Origin: a virus
Length of the DNA: 64,000 nt
Strand: one strand, 5' to 3'
IMG/VR virus record: IMGVR_UViG_3300023172_000008
Coordinates: 62,001-126,000 of that record
The notes under the pieces are model-generated. The model worked only from the letters and a program-made list of their open reading frames with translations. It was not told where the DNA came from and searched no databases. Below, in pieces: positions 28,670 to 36,531 of the stretch; position 1 is the first letter of the stretch, and each line of letters opens with the position of its first letter. A program made the translations under genes and the position numbers.

Positions 28670-30415
28670 ATGAGTTGGAAAAGATACTTTACACCAGTTG
28701 AAGGTGATAAAGCACAAAATGGAAATTTTAGTCCTTTAGGGGGAATGAATAATAGCCAAGGTCTTGGACCTGCACAGGCAAACTATTCATCATATCTTCC
28801 AGACGTTTACGTAGGTTCTCCAAATCGTGTAGAGCGTTACGGACAATACAACACTATGGATATGGATAGTGAAGTTAATGCCGCACTTGATATTTTAGCA
28901 GAATTTTGTACACAAACAAATAAAACAAACGAAACTAACTTTAGTTTACAGTTTAATAATACTGCAACTAGTACAGAAGTACAGACGCTTAAATTATATT
29001 TAAAACAGTGGTCAAAACTACAAAACTTTGAAACAAAAATGTTTCGTATTTTACGTAATGTTTTCAAATACGGCGATGCATTTTTTATTAGAGACCCAGA
29101 AACTAAAAAATGGTTTTATGTTGACCCAGCAAACGTAACTAAAATTATTGTAAACGAAAGCCAAGGCAAAGAGCCCGAGCAGTACATTGTTAGAAACATT
29201 AACTTAAACTTTGTTAATGGTATTGCTACTACTCCACATCAAACAAACGGAAATGTTACAGGTGGCGGAGACGGATATATGACAGGCGGTGCTCGTGGAA
29301 TGGTAGGCGCACCGAGTCAAACACAAGCAGGTGGCAGATTCCAAAAAGACATGAAGGAAGTTGCTATTGATGCTGAACACGTTGTACACTTGTCATTGTC
29401 AGAAGGATTAGACAATAACTTCCCATTTGGTAATTCATTACTTGAAAGTATTTTTAAAGTTTACAAACAAAAAGAATTATTAGAAGACGCTATCATTATT
29501 TACAGGGTACAAAGAGCACCTGAACGTAGAGTGTTTTATGTAGACGTAGGTAATATGCCATCACACTTGGCAATGCAATTTGTTGAGCGTGTTAAAACAG
29601 ACATACACCAAAGACGTATTCCATCTCAAACAGGTGGTGGACAAAATGTTATTGATAGTGCATACAATCCTTTATCAATTAATGAAGATTACTTCTTTCC
29701 ACAAACAGCAGAAGGTAGAGGATCAAAAGTTGAAACACTACCAGGCGGTACTAACCTAGGCGAAATTGACGATCTAAAATACTTTACTAATAAACTTGTT
29801 AGAGGTTTACGTATTCCAAGTTCATACTTACCAACAGGACCAGATGACGGAGCATCACAGTTCCAAGATGGTAGAGTAGGTACTGCTTATATTCAAGAAT
29901 TACGTTTTAATACATACTGTGAAAGACTACAAGGTCTTGTTTCAGAAGAGTTTAATCAAGAGTTTAAACGCTATCTATTAGAAAAAGGTGTAAACATTGA
30001 TACAGCAATGTTTGATCTTAAAATGAATCCACCACAAAACTTTGCAAGTTACAGACAGTCAGAACTTGATAATGCTAGAGTTGGAACATTTACACAGATG
30101 GCGGGTATACCTTATGTTGCAAATAGATTTGCACTAAGTAGATTCTTAGGACTAAGTGCAGAAGAAGTTGCAGAAAACGAAAGATTATGGCGTGAAGAAA
30201 ACGACGAAACAATTCAACCAATACCAACAGACGCAAGTGGCGAACTTAGAGGCGCAGGAATTAGCGGAGCAGGTATTGGAGCAGACCTAGGCGGTGAAGG
30301 CGGCCTAGAAGATACAGCACCAGAGGGCGAAGGTGGCGCGGCACCAGTTGACGGAGGTAATGCACCTCCACCAGATACAGCAACAGGCGGCGGAACTCCT
30401 CCTCCAGCACAATAA
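28670..30415 (+). CDS. 20: Portal vertex protein gp20
   Basis: This is the dodecameric portal through which DNA is packaged and ejected, at the unique head vertex. Its 581 aa compare with 524 in T4. Family segments include SPNRVERYGQYNTMDMDSEV (about 50-69) with NAALDILAEFCTQTN, FGNSLLESIFKVYKQKELLE with DAIIIYRVQRAPERRVFYVD, and LPGGTNLGEIDDLKYFTNKL, all highly conserved in gp20. The C-terminal 60 residues are Gly/Ala/Pro-rich and disordered. AGGAG before the ATG supports the start. It opens the head operon. Confidence 0.96.
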   Translation: MSWKRYFTPVEGDKAQNGNFSPLGGMNNSQGLGPAQANYSSYLPDVYVGSPNRVERYGQYNTMDMDSEVNAALDILAEFCTQTNKTNETNFSLQFNNTATSTEVQTLKLYLKQWSKLQNFETKMFRILRNVFKYGDAFFIRDPETKKWFYVDPANVTKIIVNESQGKEPEQYIVRNINLNFVNGIATTPHQTNGNVTGGGDGYMTGGARGMVGAPSQTQAGGRFQKDMKEVAIDAEHVVHLSLSEGLDNNFPFGNSLLESIFKVYKQKELLEDAIIIYRVQRAPERRVFYVDVGNMPSHLAMQFVERVKTDIHQRRIPSQTGGGQNVIDSAYNPLSINEDYFFPQTAEGRGSKVETLPGGTNLGEIDDLKYFTNKLVRGLRIPSSYLPTGPDDGASQFQDGRVGTAYIQELRFNTYCERLQGLVSEEFNQEFKRYLLEKGVNIDTAMFDLKMNPPQNFASYRQSELDNARVGTFTQMAGIPYVANRFALSRFLGLSAEEVAENERLWREENDETIQPIPTDASGELRGAGISGAGIGADLGGEGGLEDTAPEGEGGAAPVDGGNAPPPDTATGGGTPPPAQ

Positions 30416-30430
30416 GGAATAAATAATAGT

Positions 30431-30676
30431 ATGATACTACGTGAGATCTTTTATTTCGACAAAGAAACTTTGCAACCTGCAGAGAATGATGCATATGATC
30501 CAGCATATGACGATTCTATTGTGACCAAAGACGACACACGTAAAACACGACTAACGCTACGTCAAATTAATAAAATGAGACGAGCATCTGATATGCATAA
30601 AGAGGAGCAAGAAAAGGAATTGCATTTCGTACGCCAAATGTACGGAATCGCCGCTAATGCAGAAGCAGGTGTTTAG
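30431..30676 (+). CDS. Small conserved-position protein between gp20 and the prohead genes
   Basis: An 81-aa charged protein, acidic in its first half (YDPAYDDSIVTKDDTRKTR) and helical in its second (LTLRQINKMRRASDMHKEEQ, then EKELHFVRQMYGIAA). A ribosome site AAGGAAT is present and it ends just before the next gene. T4 has gp67 and gp68 here, but the acidic gp67-like gene of this phage lies at 31381. Possibly another prohead core or scaffold-associated protein; function unproven. Confidence 0.75.
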   Translation: MILREIFYFDKETLQPAENDAYDPAYDDSIVTKDDTRKTRLTLRQINKMRRASDMHKEEQEKELHFVRQMYGIAANAEAGV

Positions 30677-30678
30677 TA

Positions 30679-31278
30679 ATGTCGACAGCATTTGTGCTAG
30701 GTAATGGTACTAGCAGAAAGTCAATAGACCTAAATCAACTTAAAGACCTTGGTAAGATATACGCTTGTAACGCTGTTTACAGGTCGTTTGAACCTGACTA
30801 TCTAGTAGCAGTAGATAGCAAGATGGTTAAAGAAATTAATAACTCAGGGTATCAACTTACACACGAGGTTTGGACTAATCCAAACAAACTATACGATAAA
30901 TTTCACAAGTTTAATTACTTTAAAGAACCACTAGGATGGAGTAGTGGACCTACAGCATTATGGCTTGCAACTTACGGAGAAGGACACAATAACGAAACAA
31001 TTTATATTTTAGGATTTGACTTTAGAGGTATTGCTGGAAAGATAAATAATTTGTACGCAGACACGGAAAACTATAAAAAAAGCGTAGATGCTGAAACGTA
31101 TCATGGTAATTGGGCTAGACAAACTGGCATAATTATCCAGAAGAATCCGCAAAAAAAGTACATTCGTGTTACTGAGTATAAAAATGATTATTGTCCAGAC
31201 CCGCTAAAGAAATTGGGCAATTTGAGCCATATAACCGTTGAAGAATTTATGGATTTACATGGTTTTCGTAAATCCTAA
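30679..31278 (+). CDS. Putative glycosyltransferase-like protein inserted in the head operon
   Basis: This 199-aa protein begins AFVLGNGTSRKSIDLNQLK, whose GNGxS motif resembles the N-terminal nucleotide-sugar site of sialyltransferase-like (GT42/DUF115-type) proteins. A second family-like stretch is YACNAVYRSFEPDYLVAVDS. TIYILGFDFRG (about 112-122) fits a buried Rossmann strand and loop. It is the only gene of the head operon that does not look like a morphogenesis gene. It might modify virion or host glycans; fold similarity is my reading and the substrate is unknown. It is followed by a double terminator. Confidence 0.55.
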   Translation: MSTAFVLGNGTSRKSIDLNQLKDLGKIYACNAVYRSFEPDYLVAVDSKMVKEINNSGYQLTHEVWTNPNKLYDKFHKFNYFKEPLGWSSGPTALWLATYGEGHNNETIYILGFDFRGIAGKINNLYADTENYKKSVDAETYHGNWARQTGIIIQKNPQKKYIRVTEYKNDYCPDPLKKLGNLSHITVEEFMDLHGFRKS

Positions 31279-31281
31279 TGT

Positions 31282-31319
31282 AAAACGGCCCGTTTTTGCA
31301 CCCTTTTCAGGGTGTTTTT
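31282..31319 (+). terminator. Tandem intrinsic terminators after the glycosyltransferase-like gene
   Basis: AAAACG (31282-31287) pairs with CGTTTT (31291-31296), and directly after it CACCCT (31299-31304) pairs with AGGGTG (31309-31314), followed by TTTTT. The second is a standard Rho-independent terminator. They separate gp20's transcript from the gp67-like to gp23 unit. Confidence 0.85.
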
Positions 31320-31328
31320 CCTATAAAC

Positions 31329-31336
31329 TATAAATA
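31329..31336 (+). promoter_or_regulatory. T4-consensus late promoter TATAAATA
   Basis: An exact TATAAATA box lies 10 bases after the terminator T-run and 45 bases before the gp67-like ATG. It is the best match in the window to the gp55-dependent T4 late promoter and should drive the main scaffold/capsid unit. Confidence 0.8.
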
Positions 31337-31380
31337 TTATTGACAGCCTAACCACATCTAAACCAACAGGAGGATATAAT

Positions 31381-32379
31381 ATGTCAAACCAAAATAAATT
31401 TGAAGCGATGCTTGAAAAGTTAATCGCTGACGATCGTGCTGGTGCAGAAGACCTGTTCCACGAGATCGTAGTAGAAAAGTCAAGAGACATCTACGAAGGA
31501 TTACTAGAATCAGACGTTGAAGAAGTTGAAGTTGAAGAAACTGCAAAAGAAGACGCTGACGATAAAGTAGAAGAAAAAGAAGAAACAGCAGACGAAGATA
31601 AAGTTGACGAAGCATCTAAAGATGATGACGAAGACAAAGTCGACGAAGCAACTGACGAAGATGAAGAAAAAACAGACGAAGCAGAAGCAAAAGACGACGA
31701 AGATGCTGTTGAAGAAGACATCACTGATGTAGTGCCAGAAGGTGACGACGATATGGGCGGTGACCCAGCAGACGACATGATGGCTGACATCGAAGGTGGT
31801 GACGACGAAGAAGATAACGGTGACGAAGATTCAGAAGATTTAGAAGACAGAGTTGCCGATTTAGAAGACACTTTCGACGACCTTAAAGCAGAATTTGACG
31901 CAATGATGTCAGATGAAGATAAAGGTGATGACGACGGCGAAGAAGGTCCAGAAATGGATATGGACGCTGGCGATGACGAAGGTGACGAAGAAGCCGATGA
32001 AGGCTTCGCTCTTGAGCCAGAAGCAGTTCCTGCTTTTGAAAAGAAGGAAATGCCAAAAGACCAAACAGAACTAATGAGAGAGTATGTACAAAAAGTTTCT
32101 GATCCATCAAATTCAGAATCTAATGTTAATACTAAATCAACTGTTGCGTCTAAAAATGACATGGGTGGCACAGCGGCTAACATTGCTAAAGGCGGTGAAG
32201 GCGGTGGATCTGATGCAGGTCTTGCTGATAAATCACCTAAAGAAGATAACGCAGGTAACGTAAACGTTCCAGGCGGTAAGGCTTCTAAGTCATTAAAGTC
32301 TGACTCAAAAGGCCATGGCGCTGAGAAAAAAGGCGCAGGCGAAACTGGTACTGACAAAAAGTCATTACTAGGCAAGTAA
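31381..32379 (+). CDS. Highly acidic prohead core protein, gp67-like
   Basis: The 332-aa protein starts with a short helical domain (FEAMLEKLIADDRAGAEDLF then HEIVVEKSRDIYEGLLES, residues 7-44) that resembles the start of T4 gp67. It continues with roughly 180 residues dominated by Asp and Glu. A Gly/Lys/Ser-rich tail follows. T4 gp67 is an 80-aa acidic core peptide precursor cleaved by gp21; this form is about four times longer. The excess negative charge may keep DNA out of the core before packaging. AGGAGG before the ATG is a strong ribosome site. Next to gp21 and gp22, as expected. Confidence 0.75.
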   Translation: MSNQNKFEAMLEKLIADDRAGAEDLFHEIVVEKSRDIYEGLLESDVEEVEVEETAKEDADDKVEEKEETADEDKVDEASKDDDEDKVDEATDEDEEKTDEAEAKDDEDAVEEDITDVVPEGDDDMGGDPADDMMADIEGGDDEEDNGDEDSEDLEDRVADLEDTFDDLKAEFDAMMSDEDKGDDDGEEGPEMDMDAGDDEGDEEADEGFALEPEAVPAFEKKEMPKDQTELMREYVQKVSDPSNSESNVNTKSTVASKNDMGGTAANIAKGGEGGGSDAGLADKSPKEDNAGNVNVPGGKASKSLKSDSKGHGAEKKGAGETGTDKKSLLGK

Positions 32380-32392
32380 GTTAAGGAAATAG

Positions 32393-33028
32393 ATGGTGTT
32401 TACACTTAAAGAGAACCTAACATTCGACCAAGCAAAGATGGTCGTTGAGACTTCCGAAAACGATAAAGGGGGCAAAGACCTTTTCTTAAAAGGAATTTGC
32501 ATTCAAGGTGGTGTGCGTAATGCAAACCAGCGTGTTTACCCTGTTACCGAGATTGGGAAGGCTGTCCAAACCCTTAATGATCAGATTAGCGGCGGATATT
32601 CGGTTCTTGGAGAAGTTGATCACCCCGAAGGACTTAACATTAACTTAGACCGTGTATCCCATATGATTACTGATATGTGGATGGATGGACCTAATGGATA
32701 CGGAAAAATGAAAATTTTACCAACCCCGATGGGACAACTAGTTCAAACAATGCTTGAAAGCGGAGTTAAACTAGGTGTTTCATCAAGGGGATCTGGTAAC
32801 GTCCGAGAGGACGGATCCGGCGAAGTGAGCGATTACGAAATTATCACTGTTGATATCGTTGCTCAACCAAGTGCTCCAGGTGCGTACCCAACACCAATCT
32901 ATGAGCAATTAATGAATGCCCGTGGGGGGTACAAGGCACTACAAATAGCACGTGAAGTTCAAGGCGATAGCAAGGCGCAAAAGTATTTAAAAGAGTCATT
33001 GGTTAACATAATCAAAGGACTCAGGTAA
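32393..33028 (+). CDS. 21: Prohead core scaffold protein and protease gp21
   Basis: This serine protease (S77 family, herpesvirus assemblin-like fold) matures the prohead by cutting scaffold and capsid proteins. At 211 aa it equals T4 gp21 in length. Catalytic candidates are H77 in GEVDHPEG and S130 or S131 in LGVSSRGSG; the partner YEIITVDIVAQPSAPGA (about 147-163) matches the conserved region after the Ser. The order gp67-like, gp21, gp22, gp23 is that of T4. Confidence 0.95.
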   Translation: MVFTLKENLTFDQAKMVVETSENDKGGKDLFLKGICIQGGVRNANQRVYPVTEIGKAVQTLNDQISGGYSVLGEVDHPEGLNINLDRVSHMITDMWMDGPNGYGKMKILPTPMGQLVQTMLESGVKLGVSSRGSGNVREDGSGEVSDYEIITVDIVAQPSAPGAYPTPIYEQLMNARGGYKALQIAREVQGDSKAQKYLKESLVNIIKGLR

Positions 33029-33041
33029 TAGGAGAAACCAA

Positions 33042-34145
33042 ATGTTGGAAGCACTAAAATCACTTTTTGAAAATGATGTAATTTCAGAAGACGTGAAAGC
33101 CTCCATCCAAGAAGCATGGGACAAGCAAGTACAAGAAAACAAACTTGCTGTAACTGCTGAACTTCGCGAAGAGTTTGCTTCAAAGTATGAGCACGATAAG
33201 GCTCAAATGGTAGAAGCAGTTGATAAACTTGTATCAGACAAATTAAGCGAAGAAATTTCCGAGTTTGCAGAAGATAGAAAACAATTAGCAGAAGCAAGAG
33301 CAAAATATGCTGTTGCTATGCGTGAAAACGCACAACAACTAAAAGGTTTTGTATTTGAGCAACTTAAAAAGGAAGTGGGTGAGTTACACGAAGATCAGAA
33401 AGTAATGTCAACTAAGTTTGGCAAACTTGAAGATTTCGTTGTAGAGGCTCTAGCAAAAGAAATTGCAGAGTTCCACGAAGATAAAAAAGACTTAGCCGAA
33501 ACTAAAGTACGTTTAGTACGTGAGGCTAAGGAACACTTAGCAAAAGTACGTAAGACTTTTGTTGAGCGTAGTGCTAAGATGGTATCAGAAACTGTTGGCA
33601 AATCACTTAAGAAAGAGATTGGTCAATTGAAAGAAGATATTGACTCAGCACGTAAAAACGATTTTGGTCGCAAGATTTTCGAAACATTTGCTCAGGAGTA
33701 TACTAACAGTTACTTGAATGAGAAATCAGAAACTGCAAAACTTATGAAAGTTGTTGAGTTGAAAGACAAGGCAATTGAAGAAGCAAAAGCAGAATCTGCG
33801 GAAGTTAAGAAGATCGTTGAAAGCAAAGAAGCAGAAATTGCTAAAATTGCTGATGCGGCTAAACGCAAAGAAGTAATGCACGAACTAACTGGACCTTTGA
33901 GCAAGGACCAGCGTGAAATTATGTCAGATTTACTGGAATCAGTACAAACAGACAAACTGCAAAGTGCGTTTGATAAGTACTTACCGGCAGTTATTGACGG
34001 TAAAACGCCAGCGAAGAAGGCGACATTAACAGAGTCAGAGGCAAAAGAAATTACAGGCAATAAAGAAAATACTAACGTTAGTAGTGTAAGTTCAGATGTA
34101 GCAAATAATATTGTTGACATTCGAAGACTTGCAGGATTGAAATAA
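33042..34145 (+). CDS. 22: Prohead core scaffold protein gp22
   Basis: This is the major internal scaffold, removed by gp21 during maturation. Its 367 aa are almost entirely charged coiled-coil helix, with repeated units such as ISEFAEDRKQLAEARAKYAV and IAEFHEDKKDLAETKVRLVR that share an 'E.F.ED...LAE.K' pattern, so the rod may have grown by duplication. The N-terminus MLEALKSLFENDVISEDVK and the C-terminal HELTGPLSKDQREIMSDLLE are typical of gp22. Several LxE sites could be gp21 cleavage points. A GGAGAAA ribosome site precedes the ATG. Confidence 0.92.
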   Translation: MLEALKSLFENDVISEDVKASIQEAWDKQVQENKLAVTAELREEFASKYEHDKAQMVEAVDKLVSDKLSEEISEFAEDRKQLAEARAKYAVAMRENAQQLKGFVFEQLKKEVGELHEDQKVMSTKFGKLEDFVVEALAKEIAEFHEDKKDLAETKVRLVREAKEHLAKVRKTFVERSAKMVSETVGKSLKKEIGQLKEDIDSARKNDFGRKIFETFAQEYTNSYLNEKSETAKLMKVVELKDKAIEEAKAESAEVKKIVESKEAEIAKIADAAKRKEVMHELTGPLSKDQREIMSDLLESVQTDKLQSAFDKYLPAVIDGKTPAKKATLTESEAKEITGNKENTNVSSVSSDVANNIVDIRRLAGLK

Positions 34146-34155
34146 GGAGAAAACA

Positions 34156-35322
34156 ATGTCAGAACTACTAGAAAGTCGCTGGCAGGATACCAAAACTGCA
34201 CTTTTAGAAGGCCTAAATGGTAACAAAAAGGCTGTAATGGCAAGTACTCTAGAAAACACACGCAAGTGGTTGAATGAGACTGCAACAGCAGGTGCTACAA
34301 GTGCCGGTAATGTCGCAACTCTAAACAGAGTTATCCTACCAGTAATCAGAAGGGTTATGCCTACTGTGATCGCAAACGAATTGGTTGGTGTACAACCAAT
34401 GACTGGTCCAGTTGGTCAGATCCACACATTAAGAGTACGTTACGCAGATTCATCTGATGGTAACGAAGTTGGTGAAGAAGCATTATCACCGTTCAAGATC
34501 GCGGCGGCCTATTCAGGTAACGCTACAGATGCTACTCCAGCAGGTTCCGCTACTGCGGCACTTGAAGGTGCGGCTGGTAAGCGTATGTCGATTCAAATCT
34601 TGAAACAAACTGTCGAAGCGAAAACTCGTAAGTTGAGTGCTCGTTGGACGTTTGAAGCGGCTCAAGATGCTCAAGCACAGCAAGGTATCGATATTGAGGC
34701 TGAAATTATGGCGGCTTTAGCACAAGAAATTACTGCTGAAATCGACCAAGAAGTTCTTGCTTCATTACGTGCATTGGCTGGTACGCAAAACCAACAGTCA
34801 TATGACCAAACAGCGGTATCAGGTACTGCAACATTCGTAGGTGACGAACACGCGGCTTTGGCTGTGATGATCAACCGTGTTGCTAACACTATCGCTCAGC
34901 GTACACGTAGAGGCGCTGGTAACTACGCAGTAGTTTCACCACACGCTTTAACTGTTCTTCAATCAGCAACAACTTCAGCGTTCGCAAGAACAACTGAAGG
35001 TACTTTTGAAGCACCAACAAACACTAAAATGGTTGGTACTTTGAATGGTGCTATGAAGATTTACGTTGATTCATATGCAAACGACAGTACTTCAGTACTA
35101 GTTGGCTACAAAGGTTCATCTGAGTCAGATGCTCCAGCATTCTACTGCCCATACATTCCTTTAATGTCAAGCGGTGTTGTGCTAGATCCGGCTTCATTCG
35201 AGCCAGTAGTTTCGTTCATGACTAGATACGGTTATGTTGAGTTATCAAACACAGCATCATCTCTAGGTAATGCGGCAGACTACTTAGGTACAGTTGCTAT
35301 TAGCAACGTTACTTTCTCGTAA
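34156..35322 (+). CDS. 23: Major capsid protein gp23 (short form)
   Basis: This protein forms the hexamers of the head. Family signatures are NVATLNRVILPVIRRVMPTV (about 52-71) with IANELVGVQPMTGPVGQIHT, and the domain around VVSPHALTVLQSATTSAFAR. The prodomain probably ends at a gp21-type site, LNE/T near residues 39-41. At 388 aa it is shorter than T4 gp23 (521 aa) and than many marine homologues, suggesting a reduced insertion domain. AAGGAG precedes the ATG, and it is followed by a strong terminator. Confidence 0.95.
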   Translation: MSELLESRWQDTKTALLEGLNGNKKAVMASTLENTRKWLNETATAGATSAGNVATLNRVILPVIRRVMPTVIANELVGVQPMTGPVGQIHTLRVRYADSSDGNEVGEEALSPFKIAAAYSGNATDATPAGSATAALEGAAGKRMSIQILKQTVEAKTRKLSARWTFEAAQDAQAQQGIDIEAEIMAALAQEITAEIDQEVLASLRALAGTQNQQSYDQTAVSGTATFVGDEHAALAVMINRVANTIAQRTRRGAGNYAVVSPHALTVLQSATTSAFARTTEGTFEAPTNTKMVGTLNGAMKIYVDSYANDSTSVLVGYKGSSESDAPAFYCPYIPLMSSGVVLDPASFEPVVSFMTRYGYVELSNTASSLGNAADYLGTVAISNVTFS

Positions 35323-35347
35323 GCCAGAGACAGTTACTAAACTGATT

Positions 35348-35378
35348 AAAAGGGCGGACTTAGGTTCGCCCTTTTTTT
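35348..35378 (+). terminator. Intrinsic terminator after gp23
   Basis: AAGGGCG (35350-35356) pairs with CGCCCTT (35367-35373), and the stem is followed by seven T. It closes the head operon. Confidence 0.92.
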
Positions 35379-35414
35379 ATGACTCCAATTTCTATATTTT
35401 GGTAAACTTACTAC

Positions 35415-35443
35415 TTGCTTTTTTCACAAACATTTGTTATATT
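35415..35443 (+). promoter_or_regulatory. Sigma70-like promoter of the 35.45-35.71 kb RNA
   Basis: TTGCTT (35415-35420), an exact 17-base spacer and TATATT (35438-35443). The -10 is five of six to consensus, the -35 three of six. It is placed to start transcription near 35450, where the structured segment begins. Confidence 0.6.
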
Positions 35444-35448
35444 AGTAT

Positions 35449-35709
35449 TATAAGTTGCAAAGGATTTAGCGGTCCGATGTATATAGTGCAAGGAAGAGGC
35501 CTTTACCAGAGGGTCGAACTTGACGGCTTAGGGGTGGTACCCAGGCATGGTTGCAGAAATGCGTTGTGTCACATTGCTCTACCGAGCGGAAGTCGGTTCC
35601 TGGGATTCAGATAGGTATCTGCGTCGAAGGGTTGTAGGTGTAACCAAGTCCTACCTATTTTGCTTATGCCTAAAAGAGGTTTATTCGGGAGACTGGATAA
35701 ACCTTTTTT
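35449..35709 (+). ncRNA. Candidate independent structured noncoding RNA, about 260 nt (class unknown)
   Basis: Between gp23 and the cold-shock gene lies a unit with its own promoter and terminator and no frame. It is more GC-rich than its flanks and highly paired. CCCAGG 35540-35545 pairs with CCTGGG 35599-35604 and encloses a GAAA-tetraloop hairpin (35553-35562) and ACCGA/TCGGT (35581-35585 with 35593-35597). Downstream are CAGAT/ATCTG (35608-35621) and GTAGG/CCTAC (35634-35638 with 35650-35654). It ends in a Rho-independent hairpin. This pattern is that of a phage small RNA. I could not match tmRNA, RNase P, 6S or tRNA features. Confidence 0.65.
35677..35709 (+). terminator. Intrinsic terminator of the structured RNA
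   Basis: AGGTTTAT (35677-35684) pairs with ATAAACCT (35697-35704), followed by TTTTTT. A late-type motif starts four bases later. Confidence 0.88.
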
Positions 35710-35712
35710 ATT

Positions 35713-35722
35713 GACTAAATAC
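35713..35722 (+). promoter_or_regulatory. Late-type promoter motif before the cold-shock gene
   Basis: GACTAAATAC directly after the terminator T-run. The same TTGACTAAATA string recurs after the next terminator at 36076-36086, so it is a repeated terminator/promoter junction. Confidence 0.5.
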
Positions 35723-35829
35723 AAATGAGACAAGACAGTAATAAGAACAAGACGCAGTAGAATTAACAAACCTCCCGCCCTAATATTAGATACAAACTTC
35801 CTCAAATATAAACACGAACAAGGAAAAAC

Positions 35830-36030
35830 ATGAGTAATCAAGGACAAGTAAAATGGTTCAACTCCGCTAAAGGTTTTGGATTTATCGCAAGTGAAAATAA
35901 AGATATTTTCGTACACATTTCAGCAGTAGAAGCCGCAGGCTTACACTCGTTGAACGAAGGCGATACTGTACAGTTTGAAATTCAGGATGGTCCAAAAGGC
36001 CCTTCTGCTGTAAACTTAACAGTCAAGTAG
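35830..36030 (+). CDS. Cold-shock domain protein (CspA family)
   Basis: A 66-aa single cold-shock domain. RNP1 is KGFGFI (residues 14-19) and RNP2 is DIFVHI (25-30), the aromatic RNA-binding patches; the start [15 protein letters not shown] is canonical. These proteins bind single-stranded RNA and melt secondary structure. Full family length, all key residues kept, AAGGAAAAAC ahead of the ATG. It is bounded by its own late-type motif and a terminator, so it is a separate transcription unit, next to a structured RNA that might be a target. Host-derived in origin, most likely. Confidence 0.95.
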   Translation: MSNQGQVKWFNSAKGFGFIASENKDIFVHISAVEAAGLHSLNEGDTVQFEIQDGPKGPSAVNLTVK

Positions 36031-36043
36031 TAGAACTACAACT

Positions 36044-36077
36044 ATAGGCCCTCTGTTCGCATTGGGCCTATTTTTTT
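36044..36077 (+). terminator. Intrinsic terminator after the cold-shock gene
   Basis: ATAGGCCC (36044-36051) pairs with GGGCCTAT (36064-36071), followed by a T-run to 36077. Confidence 0.92.
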
Positions 36078-36086
36078 GACTAAATA
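36078..36086 (+). promoter_or_regulatory. Late-type promoter motif before the 139-aa gene
   Basis: GACTAAATA immediately after the terminator T-run. It lies only 6 bases from the ATG at 36092, so if used, the message would be nearly leaderless, or the real start lies further in. Confidence 0.4.
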
Positions 36087-36091
36087 TTAGT

Positions 36092-36511
36092 ATGAGGGAC
36101 GAATACACATCGGCCTTTTACGACATTGTCCGCGAGGCACAGTCAACTACTGGGTTTGATCTTCCGACCGAAATTGAAGCCTATGTAGTAATGCTTCTTG
36201 CAGACAAAATAGACAAACCAAATTTTCTTCCAAAACAAACCTTTGCACAAGAGTTTTTAAAACTCAAACGTCCATACAACTACACAGCAAAAGAATTAGG
36301 AGATAGTTGTTTGTTTGTTACAGGCGTTTTTCCTGAGTATGGAATAAGTGTGCGGTACTATTCAGATATAGGAAAAAGTTCATATACGCTTGTGCAAGAA
36401 GGCTTTAATACAGATTTATTTGAAATACTTGCAACACGCTTTGACTTTATAAGATCCTTTATAAATCTTGCAGTTCGTAATAATAATTCACCAATCACAG
36501 CAATTAGATAA
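36092..36511 (+). CDS. Hypothetical protein, 139 aa
   Basis: Not recognised. It reads like a compact soluble alpha/beta protein: an N-terminal helix (EYTSAFYDIVREAQSTTG), a second helix with IEAYVVMLLADKIDKP, then strands around DSCLFVTGVFPEYGISVRYY. No membrane segment or catalytic motif is visible. Its position between the cold-shock gene and the structural block gives no clear hint. No good Shine-Dalgarno site is present, and the leader is minimal. Confidence 0.7.
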   Translation: MRDEYTSAFYDIVREAQSTTGFDLPTEIEAYVVMLLADKIDKPNFLPKQTFAQEFLKLKRPYNYTAKELGDSCLFVTGVFPEYGISVRYYSDIGKSSYTLVQEGFNTDLFEILATRFDFIRSFINLAVRNNNSPITAIR

Positions 36512-36514
36512 ATA
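36507..36514 (+). promoter_or_regulatory. Late-type promoter motif for the fibre block
   Basis: GATAAATA overlapping the stop of the 139-aa gene, followed by a 90-base structured leader and the gene at 36613. Confidence 0.55.
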
Positions 36515-36531
36515 CTTGTGTCAGATAGTGT

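Noticed and set aside
31491-32375. 294-aa Ser-rich minus-strand frame opposite the acidic gp67-like gene
   Set aside because: A complement artefact: GAC/GAA/GAT codons read backwards give Ser, Phe and Val. It covers a gene with good context.
35449-35709. tRNA or tRNA cluster
   Set aside because: No 7-bp acceptor, anticodon and T-arm set in the right spacing; pairing does not form a cloverleaf.
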